Source: Hansfordia pulvinata | Lineage: Eukaryota > Ascomycota > Sordariomycetes > Xylariales | Direction: 5' to 3' | Length of the DNA: 64,000 bases | Assembly (NCBI GenBank): GCA_006538405.1 | Contig: BJKQ01000010.1 | Location: 1,302,001-1,366,000 of the forward strand | Part shown: positions 49,294 through 60,252 of the stretch, in pieces | Numbering within the stretch: the first letter of the stretch is position 1 | How the letters are laid out: every line of letters begins with the position of its first letter | Made by a program: the position numbers and the translations under genes | The notes under the pieces: model-generated | Databases searched by the model: none | What the model saw: only the letters and a program-made list of their open reading frames with translations | What the model was told of the DNA's origin: nothing

Positions 49294-51258
49294 AACGATG
49301 CCAATGCACAAGAAGAATGGTGACAACTGCCACACCCAACATGACCGCGGCCGCGGCCACGGCCGCTCCGATCGCGACGAATCGAGAATCGAACGAAAGA
49401 GGCCAAGGAATGACACGGCGCGGGGACATTGATGATCATAACGCCCGTATCCTACGCACGCAGTCGTTGAAGAAGCTGGATGATGTCCGCACGCAACTCG
49501 CATTTCGGGCAGCACATCCTGGAGTCAATTTCACGGGGCCAGCTCTTGAATGAGAGTGCAGTATCCACAACGAAAAATTGCAGAACCCACAACGTACGAC
49601 ATTGGAGCCCGCGATGTTCAAATCGCATCAGATGCTTGATTGACTGAGAGGACAGAGGCTGCAATTTAAGGCTTGGTTTCGATCGGGGCGTGAGAACAGG
49701 CTCAGAGTCGCGAGGCCTCATGAAACCTGGCGCCACTAGGGGTACGGTGGCATCACTGCGGCTCTGCGCTGTATGACGTTGGTGCCGGTTTTTGGAGTGC
49801 AGAGGTTTGTCGAGGGCGAATGTACAGATTGGCATGGAGCCCGATTCTGAGTGAGGTTACAAGACCTGCACACATCAAACCCGTGTATTACATCATCTCG
49901 ATCTCCCAAGAAATGCCAGGAATGACAAGGGACTTTCCACTGTCCGTTGCTTGTTCAAAACCATGCGGGTGCGAGTTTGCTCAAACGACCCCTTTTACGG
50001 TAAACCAGGTTCTGCCCGGACAGACCTCGTCATCAAAGTACAAAAGCAGAGTGTCAGGTCAGGGAGCTTTGAGCAAGGGCCCTCGCATCCAATCGACTTT
50101 AGGGGAAAGTGTGTGATGATTCACGAGGCCAGAAATCAGGGGCTGAAGAGCGCACACGCGTGTCGCATCGCGTTGCCGGTTGCTGTGCAGCATCCGGGTT
50201 TCCGTGCGCATGCCCACGCCTCAACAGTTGAAGGCGCCATGTCTACTTGCTGCGGGCGGCGGTGGCGGAAGCAGTGGCGTGTAAAGTGTAGGTGCAGATG
50301 CAGTTGCAGTTGCAGATGGCACGATGCCAGTCTTCCGCTGCCTGTCTCTCCGCCCCTTTTTTTGCGTCGTACAGCGCGATAGACTGCTGAGGGGGGTCCG
50401 CGCCGTGGCGGCTCTTGTGGTCGCCAGCGAAGGAGGCTTCTGGAAGCTCTGAAGAAGCAAACGTTGCAATTGGGCTGTCGTACAGGCTTTTTTGGTGTCA
50501 GTTGATTGGGGGACTCTCTTTTGCTGGCCGCCGCCACCGCTGTCCCTGCTTCTCTTTGCAGCCAGGCTGCTGCAGGAATCGATCTCGCGTCCGCCGACAC
50601 CTGATCGCATTCACAAATAAGGGAGATCTGCATCTTTCGTCCTCCCCGACGGGGACAACGCACAGCATGATAATTGGATTTCTTTGTCGGATCTGACGGA
50701 GGAAGTAAGGGGCAACATGGGACAGTAGTCTAGCGCTGGGACACAGTACTGGCGCTCCCCCATTATATTTTGTCGAACGCGAGGTCGCTTTCGTCCGCTG
50801 AGGTTCCGAACGGGGTGACTGGCTATCCCAGCAGCTCAACACCATGGGGACACCCTACGTCCCCGAATTTGAAACATTTCGGGTACAGCAAAGCGCACTG
50901 CCCCCGTCTGTGTGGCCTGACGACAAGAAGAATTCCTTCATCATGGCGGCGTGTCGAAGACACATGCAAGTGTTGACTACTTCAAGACTCTATGTGTCGC
51001 CCACTGCAGCCTGCAGCATCGGAGCCCAACAATCCAATGCCCTCCACTTGCTGCCACGTCGAGCCCTAACAGGCTGGACGTCGAATTTGGATCCTCGTTT
51101 CCAGATCCCCGGAGTGTGTCGTTTCTCATAACAGGAATTTCAAAACCCAAACATTAATGACAGACATCGATCCCTGACTGGAACAGGTACTCGGATCCCA
51201 CATGTCTCAGATGATCGAGACAGCGCGCCATGCAAGTCCATGACTCGCGTTGAGAAGC
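49294..51258. other. Convergent intergenic region, small membrane protein / Zn2Cys6 gene
   Basis: 2 kb. Short overlapping frames only, including a 175-codon minus frame (50136-50663) of Arg/Cys/His-rich low-complexity sequence. No gene is called. Confidence 0.55.
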
Positions 51259-53445
51259 TCATGTTACCACCCAGCTCGGACTGACTGTCGGTATCGTCTC
51301 GTGGGCGTTCGGGTACGCGAATTGATGCACAGTCCCTTCTGTATAGTCACCCCCAGCATCCTGAGTCTCGGGATCCGGTTGCCGTCGCTCCGGATCGTCC
51401 TGCAAGGCAGCGCGCTCACGTTGAATATGGTCCTTGTAGAGATACTCGTTGTGCTGCAGGCCGTTGAGGCCGTACAGAGGCGACGGAAGTTTCTGGTTCT
51501 TGTTCGACAGAATGGCCACGAAGTTGTGCGTCTTCCCAACTGGCAAGGCCATCTGCCCGTCACGCCGAATAAGCATGGACGGGATGCGGATATGTACCTG
51601 CAGAGGAACATGTGTCAGTACGACCAATCGAAATGACTCGAGGTAAAAGTCCGCAGTGAAGGCCAGCACGGGGCGACAGTCTGGCGCAAATGCAGATGAG
51701 CGAAGTCTGGTACGTACCTGGTTGAGAATATGAGCGTATTTGATGCCAAGCTCGTCACCAATAAACTTCAATCGGCCGTTGAGCCACGCACGCTGGGTAT
51801 CGGTCGTGTAGTCCTGCGCGTTGACGCACATCAACGGCCAAGTCGCAAAATATCCCGCCAGAATCCTTGTCGTTTTTTCTTCGCCGCTGCCGAGTTGAGA
51901 TGGGTCAACGCGGCTCTTCCCTTGCACAAAATTCTTCTTCTCATGGTGCCAGCCCAGTTGGCAGGGGATTGAGGCAATGATGTCCGATATCGTTTCCACG
52001 CAGGTGCGCGACGCTGTCGCATACTCGGGGGTTGTGCGGAAGTCGACCGGCGAGCACACCCAGGCGGTACAGCGCACGATGAGGGAGGCCAGGATCAGGC
52101 GCGTCGTTCGGGCCATGTTCCACACGCTCGTGATGTAGAAGTCCGCATAGATGTCGACGCGGCCAGGATAAGCCTCGGCGGTGGCGTAGTTGCCGTCAGG
52201 AACACGATCAACCCACGCTATTGTCCTTGCTCTCCAATGGTCAGGCAGGCTGTTCGTCCAGGTCACTATCTCCTGGTCGATCATTTGGGCCCGTCGAGTA
52301 ATGTCGAGCATGATTTCAATTCCGTCTTGCGAGCGCGGGAGGGTTGCCATCAGTCGCGCGACTTCGGCCCGGACTTCAGCTGTCCTGATAGCGAATGCCT
52401 GAGCCCGTGAGACGTCGGAGTTCCGACAGGCATCTTCGGTCCACCAGTCTGCGTCCATCACTGGCGGCTTGTCGGAAACAAGGGCGTGGATGCACTGGAA
52501 ACGGTCAGCCGAGTCGAACTTAGCCAAGGGGTGCTGAGTAAATTACCATTTGCGTGCGGACTGAGGTAAAGAGCAGCGTGCCAAGCGGCGTGCGCAATTG
52601 CTTTTCCCCTCTAGCTTTAACCAGCTGTATGGCGCCCTCAGTATGAGAGCCCCAGGCGTACATGCCAACTTTCTTCGCCGAAATATTCTAGGTTACGTGA
52701 GCTGAGGCTGCGAAAGGCAGTCAGGCTAGAATGGACATACCTCGAATATTCCGAGTAGCAGAACAGACGCCAGAGTCGAGTCGGCCCTCTGCTGCTTATG
52801 ATCTCTGAGCGCCGCGTTTGTGCCAACGAGAGCCTTGGTGTACTCCATGAGGGTCTTCTCCTTGATCCTAGCCCCGGCGGTGCGCGATTGTCAAGTAGGG
52901 CCAATGAACAGGCCCGGAACGCACTTTGCAGATGGCTTTCTTTCCCCTCTTGGTTCATCATGGGGATGAGCCAGTCCATGAAGCCGCGATCCGTTCCGCA
53001 TTTGGGCATCATGACGAAGTTGGTGATGAAGTGGCAGTAAGCCCGTTCTTCGACGGGCACGTTCAAAGCGGGCATGACCTGTCGCTTTGTGACGACTGCA
53101 GAGACGGCTCCGGGCGCTTGGGAGGCGCTGGGGGATGCTTCATCCTGGTCCGAATTGCGTCGATCTGTCCTCGCGATAGATGCTTTGGTGGTGGCCTTGC
53201 GCGCCCTCCGTTCCGTCGCCTGAGTCTCATTGCGGAAGACGAGATCGAACTCGTCTTTGTATCCAGGACATTGCCTCCGAGACTTGGCACATTGCTTGCA
53301 GGTTGGTTTCGTCTCATCGCACTAAAGGGCCGAGGATGAACCTGTCAGCAACCCGATGTGGAGAGACTGCGGTGGCGAGGCATACCTTGATTCTCCTCGT
53401 CCTGCACATCTGGCAGCCCCTTGAGGGCTTGCCGCAATACACCAT
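51259..53445 (-). CDS. Zn(II)2Cys6 transcription factor with fungal_trans_2-type domain, four introns, apparent frameshift
   Basis: Exon 1 (53445-53386) starts MVYCGKPSRGCQMCRTRRIK and exon 2 (53321-52741) continues CDETKPTCKQCAKSRRQCPGY, completing the six-cysteine binuclear zinc cluster. The start MVYCGKPSRGC and the FDLVFRNE box mark a familiar Pezizomycotina subfamily with a C-terminal Fungal_trans_2/DUF3468 domain; targets unknown. Exons 3-5 are 52687-52547, 52494-51718 and 51597-51259. Within exon 2 the frame changes between ACSLALLDNR and RIKEKTLMEYTKALVGTNAAL, near a CCCC run at about 52872; exons 1+2 total 641 bases, one short of a phase-0 junction. Restoring one base would give about 652 aa. 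The last intron (51717-51598) is 120 bases with no in-frame stop, so retention would insert 40 residues. Nothing nearby suggests a cluster it might control. Confidence 0.88.
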
Positions 53446-54162
53446 GGTGAAAAGACGCCGGGTTGGTGGCGTGTGGGATGTTGGACCCAACAGTAATTGG
53501 CTCCTCCAGGTAACTGCCGGGAGCCAACGGGAAGTTCTGAAGAGGCGTCTCAGTCAGTATCGGGGCGGGAGCTTATAATAAGAGCCCAGGTTTTGGGTGG
53601 GGAGCCAATGCCCACTGCGCGTAGATAGGACATGCAGAGAACGGCTCGGCAGGAGTGGCGAAATCAACAAGGGCAGCTCCAGGATCCAGGGCAGCCGGGG
53701 TGAGGGGGGGTTCGCAAAGAGCCATTCTTCTCGGCAGAGGGTTGACGGTACACGAGGAGGACCAGGGTTTGGAATGTCGCAAAGAGAAATGTGCCAGGGG
53801 GGAGGGGGGGGGGGAGGAAGGACCCGAAGCGGCGTCCCACTGAAGCCGCGCGGACGGACTGCTTGACAAGGTATGTACCTACAGGTAATATACTCGCAGT
53901 AGCTGGAGGCGGCAGGCTCCCCGCGAGGACCGGCGCAGGAACCGCGTTCTGTAGACCAACCAGGATACAGCCGGCCGCAGACGCGCAGTTGTCAGCGTTG
54001 TACGAGCACGTGTGGCACGGCGGGTCGGGCTTCCACGGTGCCGAGCGACGTGCTGTGAGAGCCGCAGATGTTTGTCCCTCTCGTGTAGATGGAGGGCAGA
54101 GCGGAAGACAGGTTGGCTGAGGAGGGCAGGAGTAGCCGATTGCGACGATGCGGCTATCTATC

Positions 54163-54181
54163 TACGAGTACCGTACTCGTA
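54163..54181. repeat. Inverted repeat of TACGAGTA and TACTCGTA, 3-base spacer
   Basis: Two 8-base arms separated by CCG; a perfect dyad upstream of the Zn2Cys6 gene. Confidence 0.95.
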
Positions 54182-54569
54182 GCAGGGCGAGGGCGAGCGA
54201 CGAGGGTTGCTAATGGTGGTGCTGGCGTTGTGGCCTGTGTTGCTGTTCGAGGTCAAAGCTCGCGCGTGTCCGCAAGTCGATCTCCGTTGATAGGTACGAG
54301 TAGGTAGGCGGGCTTTCGTCAGTCGTCCTGGCGCGAGCGTGGGCCAAGCGGAATGGCTGACGATCTGCGACGGGCGATGGCCGGCCGGGATATTATCCAA
54401 GGACAAGGGGGTTCCCTGCTAGGAGCCACAGCTACAGGCCACCCTTGAACGCGACGGGGAGGGGACCAGCCTGGCCCTGGTCTTTGTTGCCTCGTGTCTT
54501 GGGGGCCACTGGGGCGTCGAGAGTGCGGAATGAACTAGTAAGACGGAAGGGTGTCAAATGTCGAGGGCA

Positions 54570-54600
54570 TGCGCGCGCGCGTGTGTGTGTGTGTGTGTTG
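54570..54600. repeat. (GC)n(GT)n microsatellite
   Basis: About ten bases of alternating GC followed by about eighteen of alternating GT, then a degenerate GTGCGTGC tail to about 54630. Alternating purine-pyrimidine tracts of this kind can adopt Z-DNA. Confidence 0.9.
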
Positions 54601-55171
54601 TGTGCCTGCGTGCGTGCGCGCGTGCGATCGTGCGTCAGAGTTCCGATACCCCATGACGAGGTTGCGGATATGCAGTCTTCTTGTACGGGCCCCCCGTCTC
54701 TCTGGTGCCACTGCCAAACCAATGCCCGTGCCGTCTGGTCTGCCAAGCTTGGTTGAGAGCGCTCCATTACGAGTAAGGCGCCCCAAGCATCCGCCAAAGA
54801 TCGTCAGCGGAGGGGCAGCATCAGCGGGTCGGTGCTGGAGGGATCAAAAGCCGCGGGAAGGGAGCCGGCGCCACAAGTCTGTTCGGGAGGGACGCGTCGA
54901 TAAATGGGTTAAGGTAAGTTAAGTAAGCCATAATCACATAATAATAGCACCTGCGGTAGTAGTAGGTAAGGTACGCCAGGCGTAGGTAAGGTAGGGAGGT
55001 ACATACCTCAGGCACACGAGATATCGGCGTGGAGCAGCTAACTTAGGTGACCAGACCAGACAGACTCACGTGGGAGGGGTCCATATAGTCGAGTTGAGTC
55101 AGTCCGTCCCGATGTTCATGGAGAGGGAAGCAAGCTTCCAGGGGCGGCGGCACGGCTGAAGAGGCTCCCAG

Positions 55172-55210
55172 GGGATGGGCTGTTTAGGCCCAAGGGATGG
55201 GCTGTTTAGG
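55172..55210. repeat. Two-copy direct repeat of 17 bases
   Basis: GGGATGGGCTGTTTAGG occurs at 55172-55188 and 55194-55210, period 22 bases. Confidence 0.95.
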
Positions 55211-55620
55211 GCTGATGCGCCCGGCCGGCGGGCTTTTCTAGGTCAAGTTCCATTGGGTGGGCCCGCAGCCAGCGGCGAAGAATGGGCGTGTGAACATCCC
55301 GAGAACCAGCCGGCCGCCTAATTTCCAGCGGGCAGCCGCTGAGGCATTGCCCCGCGGCAGCCCTAGCACCCCCGAACTCTGTTAAAGTGGCTGCCTGGGG
55401 ACCGTTCGATTCCTCCTAACCCTCACCACCCGCAACCACCACCCACCCCATCTCCTCTTTCTTCCTCCTGCTTGCCGGCTTCCTCGAGGAGCTTTGATCA
55501 CCCACCGCCCGCGCCCCTGGCTGCCTGCAATGTTACTTACCATCTGGCAAACGGCACCTTTCATCGAATCGCCTGACATGTGAAACACCCGACCCGTCGA
55601 CACTTGGCCACGACGGCCCA

Positions 55621-56025
55621 ATGGACGACAGGCGCAGTGGCGTGTTCCATCGCAACAGCAACGGCAGCGCCTCTTCTGACCTCTCCCATCTGGACCACAC
55701 CTTCACTGTGTCTGGTAGCCGCCGGCCACCTGTTATTCTCGCCGCCAACCAGCTTGGTTCTCGAGCACTACTTCCCGCCGGCTTTGTCGAGGTTAGGCGC
55801 AGTAGCGCACGCGCCACCAGGCGGGTCGATGAACGTACGAGTCCCCCGGCGGCCAACGCGTCGGTCTTGGGAACGAGTACGGATGCCCGGGGGCGCACGA
55901 GGAGGTGGTATTCGTTCAACACTAGCGTGCCTAGGTGCCTGGCACTAGGATGCAGATACCCGTGCGTGGCGACGGCTACGAGGATGAGGCTACGCAACGC
56001 TGGCCGACTCGGACTGGATCAATAG
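55621..56025 (+). CDS. Unassigned open frame, possible first exon of an unknown gene
   Basis: 134-codon frame after a C/T-rich, leader-like stretch. Its first 50 residues (MDDRRSGVFHRNSNGSASSD, then LSHLDHTFTVSGSRRPPV) have a more protein-like composition than the Arg/Cys-rich remainder, which suggests a donor within the frame (GTAGCC near 55713, GTTAGG near 55792 or GTACGA near 55839). I cannot place the acceptor. It could belong with the Gly/Tyr exon that ends at 56889, or be chance. Confidence 0.2.
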   Translation: MDDRRSGVFHRNSNGSASSDLSHLDHTFTVSGSRRPPVILAANQLGSRALLPAGFVEVRRSSARATRRVDERTSPPAANASVLGTSTDARGRTRRWYSFNTSVPRCLALGCRYPCVATATRMRLRNAGRLGLDQ

Positions 56026-56690
56026 CAGCCTGGTCGATGCCGGGCCTCGGGCGTTTCCATTGTCGTTGGAACACCACCTGCAAGTTGCCTGCAGCCGCAG
56101 GCTACGACGAACTCGTGAACACGGCTAGCACGAGCCACGCCATCCTTCAATCGATACCAACTGTGCATTGGCAGGCCTTGCCTGGTACTCGTACCTGCAT
56201 GCCGATCTCGACTTGCAATCCCGCCGTCTCGCTTGAGACGGCGTGTACGGGTTCAGACAGACAGACGGCAGCGACCCCCCACACACCACTGTCCATACTC
56301 ATACGCGTGCGCGCAATTCCGAACGCCAGGGCTACGAGTATCTCTCGTCCCGAGGCAGAGTGATCATGCCCACGCGAGTCCTACGAGTACGAGTACTCGA
56401 ACGTGCGTCTGCCACCTGCACGGCGGGGAAGCCGGTGGGCGGTGAGCCGTGCGAACGAACCGTTTTCCCCACCCGACCCGCCGCTCAACTCTCTTCAAGT
56501 GACAGAATCCTCCCCAGGCAGCGTCTTGCAGTGTGCCCACCAAGGCAGGATTCCCATCTCACCAATACTCGAACGTACTCTGGACTGGAAGCTGTCGCAT
56601 TTGCGGCATTTTCCTGGTTCGGCCTATGATACCTGTAATCCGAACGGTGGGGACCATGTGCTCTAGCGTCTCAACGGCGGTTTGGTCCGG

Positions 56691-56889
56691 ATGCAGCCCG
56701 AGTCTGTGCGGTACCAAATCACCAATCCAGAGACACGTGGCGGCCGGCGGCGCCGGTGGTGAATATCTAGGACTGGCTCACTGACAAACACACAGGCAAA
56801 AGAGAGCCCTTTCTTCATCCTCACATTCAAGAGGCGGCGGCTACGGCGGCGGCTACGGCGGCGGCTTTGATCGTGAGCACGATGTATGA
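56691..56889 (+). CDS. Candidate terminal exon of a small Gly/Tyr-rich protein
   Basis: After a branch-like CTGAC and acceptor CACACAG (ending 56795) an open stretch reads QKRALSSSSHSRGGGYGGGY, then GGGFDREHDV and TGA at 56887-56889. Three repeats of GGC GGC GGC TAC/TTT keep codon register. An upstream ATG at 56691 opens MQPESVRYQITNPETRG; a donor after its CG dinucleotide at 56710 (85-base intron) or at 56755 (40 bases) would join in frame, but neither donor is canonical. The family is unknown. The acceptor and final exon look better than the proposed first exon. Confidence 0.3.
56833..56867. repeat. Three-copy GGCGGCGGCTAC repeat
   Basis: 12-base tandem unit, the third copy ending TTT instead of TAC; codes GGGY repeats in the + frame described above. 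Confidence 0.9.
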
Positions 56890-59800
56890 GGAGCCATTGG
56901 TCGCCTCCATTCGCCAACCTACCCAACCCACGTCGTTAACTCTGCTGGAGCGTCAGTCAGAGACTGTGAGGCACACAATTCACCTCCTCGGGATTCTGTC
57001 ACTTCAGTTCTCTAACCCCGGTCGCAACTTTGAGGACTCGTAACAGGACGAGCCGGGCCTATCCGTCGTGGACAGCTATCGCCAGCTAACTGTGCCCCCG
57101 ATGCCCTTCCGCGACTACTAATGAGATACAAGTATCCGTACGAGTACGTCAACACGCCTGAGAGGCCCGACTGGTTCTTGGATGTTGACTGACCGGTCAT
57201 GGGCCTGTAGTGTTGTGTGGATAAAACATGACATGTCAATTGGAGAAGACAGGGCCCCCAATCTCTCGTAACCACACTGTCTGTGCGTCTTCGCCTTCAA
57301 GCGGAGACTGTGAGCAGTGAGGATCGTTACGGCAGGCGAAGTGATGAATTGGGTTCAAGATCGTACGAGGACCCCTATGACTGCAAAGCATTCCAAGCAC
57401 GTCACTGGCTGCCACCACTTTGTATGGATGGGGGCTCGAGACCTCGACGACCTCATGGCCCAGACTTCAGAAACAACCGGTTCCTACGAGTAGTCAGTTT
57501 CCCTCCTGTCCGACAAGGATCTGCCGGGGATTCCGCTGTCCAGCAGCCGCGGCCAAAGCCGCCGTTGGCATCTCCACCATCTACTCGTACGGAGTAAGGC
57601 GCCGTGGGCGCTCGAGTACAGGGGCAGGGCTTGATGCTGGACCCTCCCGTCAATCGTGGAGACAAGACCGGGTTAATGTTCACATCCCTCCTCCCGCCCC
57701 CAGGCCCCCGGCACCCCGGTACGAGTACCCCAGTCAGAGCCCTATCTTTTCACCCGGAATCTCTGGCCCACGAGACTCCTCAGGTGCAATCTATCTGATT
57801 ACTCGTAAAGGTCCTCCCACCCTGTACGGGGTACTACTCGTATGCACGCTCGATCTCTCTCTCTGTATCTTTTCAAGGGGAGACAGTTGCCATACTCATA
57901 CGAGTATTACCCCAAGACGAGACGCCGCTGTCTGCCCCGATTGGGAATCTGTCGCGAACCCTGCCAGCATCTGAGGCCAGCGTCTCCTTGGCGTCAATGA
58001 CGAATTGGGCTAACTTTGTTCTGTTGGCCTAATCGCTGGAGAATGGGCCAATGCATTCTGGGCGAAGAGGATGCTCCGAAAGACGCAGACTGATGATACG
58101 AGATGATTCAGGATCCCTTATTCGCTTGGTCCTCAACAGAGGCGGACCTCTACGGCCCGGTCATGGCGATAACGTAGGAGCTGGATCAGTGAAGAAGATG
58201 CACTGTTGGGTGGCAATGGGCGGGCATCACGCGGCCTTGGAAGGCGCCGATTTTCATCATGCTAACAGCGAGATTGTCTAATGCCACGTCCCAAACTGGG
58301 GTGTCGCCTTCGCTCCATTCTGCAGCATGTGCTGTGGATGTCTGTTTGGCGCTGAATCGTGAAGCTTAGTATCTGCTCCGTGAAAGCTAGACACGGAATT
58401 CGCGGGGTGGATCCTGGAACTCGGTCGCCGCTGTTCTCGAACGAGCCGGCTAATTGCCTTCGATGATTGATCTAGGCCCGGCTCACACTGGCCGTCTTGT
58501 CCTGCGGATACTCATATAGTCCGAAGGATTACTATGAAGCCCGGCTTTATGTCAGATGTCTACTAGGTCCGGCTTCCATCCCCACGACGGGCTGGAGTCC
58601 GAATGCGACTATAGCCATCGTCGGGGGATTTTTATAGGGCAGATGGTCAAAAGCCGCAGACTATGAGCCAGCCAGTTTCACGGTGGATCTCGAGCGCCCC
58701 CATGCGCCCGGGGAGGCGGGAACAGTCGCGAAAAGCTTCGCCGCCATGGACGGGACGCCGCGTCATCCACGGAAAGCGCACCATGATTCCTCATGGCGCG
58801 TCGCCACGGTCCACACAGATCCAGAGAGCCTCTCGAGGTTCCGTCTGGCGGCTGTTCGGCAGCGAGATGCTGGGAGGGAAGACGAATGAGTCGTGGCGAA
58901 TCCACAGACCCCCGCTGTGAGTGAGAGCCCAGGTCCCTGTTCAATGGCCGGCGGACCCTCGATTGGCTATACCTACCCCCGTCTTAAGATCTACCTGTCA
59001 CTGCTTCGGCGAATTTGACCCTCGTAGCAATCGCATCTGCTGGCTTTCCCCTTTAGCAACACGGGCAAGGAGGGGTTTCTACATTCCGAGAGGGTCATAT
59101 CTGGTTCCAGTCTCTTTCTGGGGGTGGGGGGTAGAAGTACATGGGGAGATTCAACATGCTGGGTCAGTGAAGTTTCCATTCTGGTGGTTTCGCAGGGAGA
59201 CATGCAACATGTCATGGCATACAGGGAACGGAAGTGCCTTGAAAGTAGGTGTCACGAAGTATCTCAAGGAGCTCGTCAACCAATGCGTTCAAATTGCGTA
59301 GCATGCTGCGTGGATTCGATGGACTGCGACTGGCGAGGATCTAAACGTGGTCCTCATTTCCATGCGGCTGGAGAGGTTTATTTTCGACTCTTCGCCACCT
59401 CACCTTCAAAGTCATACTCAACAATACCACATTTCTCGTTCGGACACTGCTGCCTAGCAGTGTCTACCTGTATGCACATGTTTCAGACCCGCCACCAAAC
59501 TTTGTTATGCTATCCAGGATCATGACGGAACATGCCCAAATCGGAGCTTCATCCTCCCCGAGGCCCCGTCGAGCTCGGCGCCTCGGACTTTGAACCACCG
59601 GGACGAGGCAGACCCAAGCTGTAGTCGGCTGGCGACGTACTCAACACATATGCGCTGGGACAGCCATAGTCACCCCACAGAAGATTTTGACAATTGGGCG
59701 TCTCCGTCTCCAACAAAGTGGCAATGTTTATTAATCACTCAATACTCTTGGTCCCCGAGTATCCGCTTTCGCCCTGTGCCCGATGCCTTTGGAGTAATAG

Positions 59801-60252
59801 GAAGGCGCTGGCCTTACTGAAATCCTCGTAGTGTCGTATGACACCATGTCCTGCCAGGAGAATGTCCTCTATAGCCGGTGCCGAACTACCCTTTGGTCAA
59901 AGCTGTTGGGCGGCCATCTGCCTACCGTGGTGGTACTACTGATCATAAGAACTTCCTCTGTACGTTCGTCGCCTTTACACTGAAACGCGAATGTAAGCAA
60001 GAGTTCAAGAAGCATTGAGGGGCAACACAATTATGGATACAGCTATGTTGCGAAAATTAGCAAGATTAACCAAAGACTCCATGAAAACGCCGTGCCATGC
60101 AATCCATCCACCGCAGCTGTTCCCGACGTTGACCGACGTCTTGGCTCGGTCCTTATCGCTCAAGAGGGTTGGTGTCTGCCCTCAACCAGTATCTTTCCCC
60201 CTCTTTCTATATGCCCGTCCAAGTACAATCTGTCATGAGAAGAAAAAAAGAA
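56890..60252. other. Gene-poor region 3' of POM152
   Basis: 3.4 kb. TACGAGTA/TACTCGTA words cluster at 57139, 57591, 57720, 57797, 57834 and 57899, six in under 800 bases. No family, splice pattern or RNA gene is recognised. Confidence 0.5.

Larger units (their letters stand above)
53446..55620. other. Upstream region of the Zn2Cys6 gene
   Basis: 2.2 kb without a recognised gene. Holds a (GC)n(GT)n microsatellite, a two-copy 17-base direct repeat, dyads of TACGAGTA near 54163-54181 and 54294, and TAGGTA words near 54960-55000. From about 55400 the + strand turns C/T-rich like a leader. Confidence 0.5.

Noticed and set aside
55395..55420. CGTTCGATTC resembling a tRNA T-loop
   Set aside because: The flanking bases cannot form a T-stem and no upstream anticodon or D-arm is visible.
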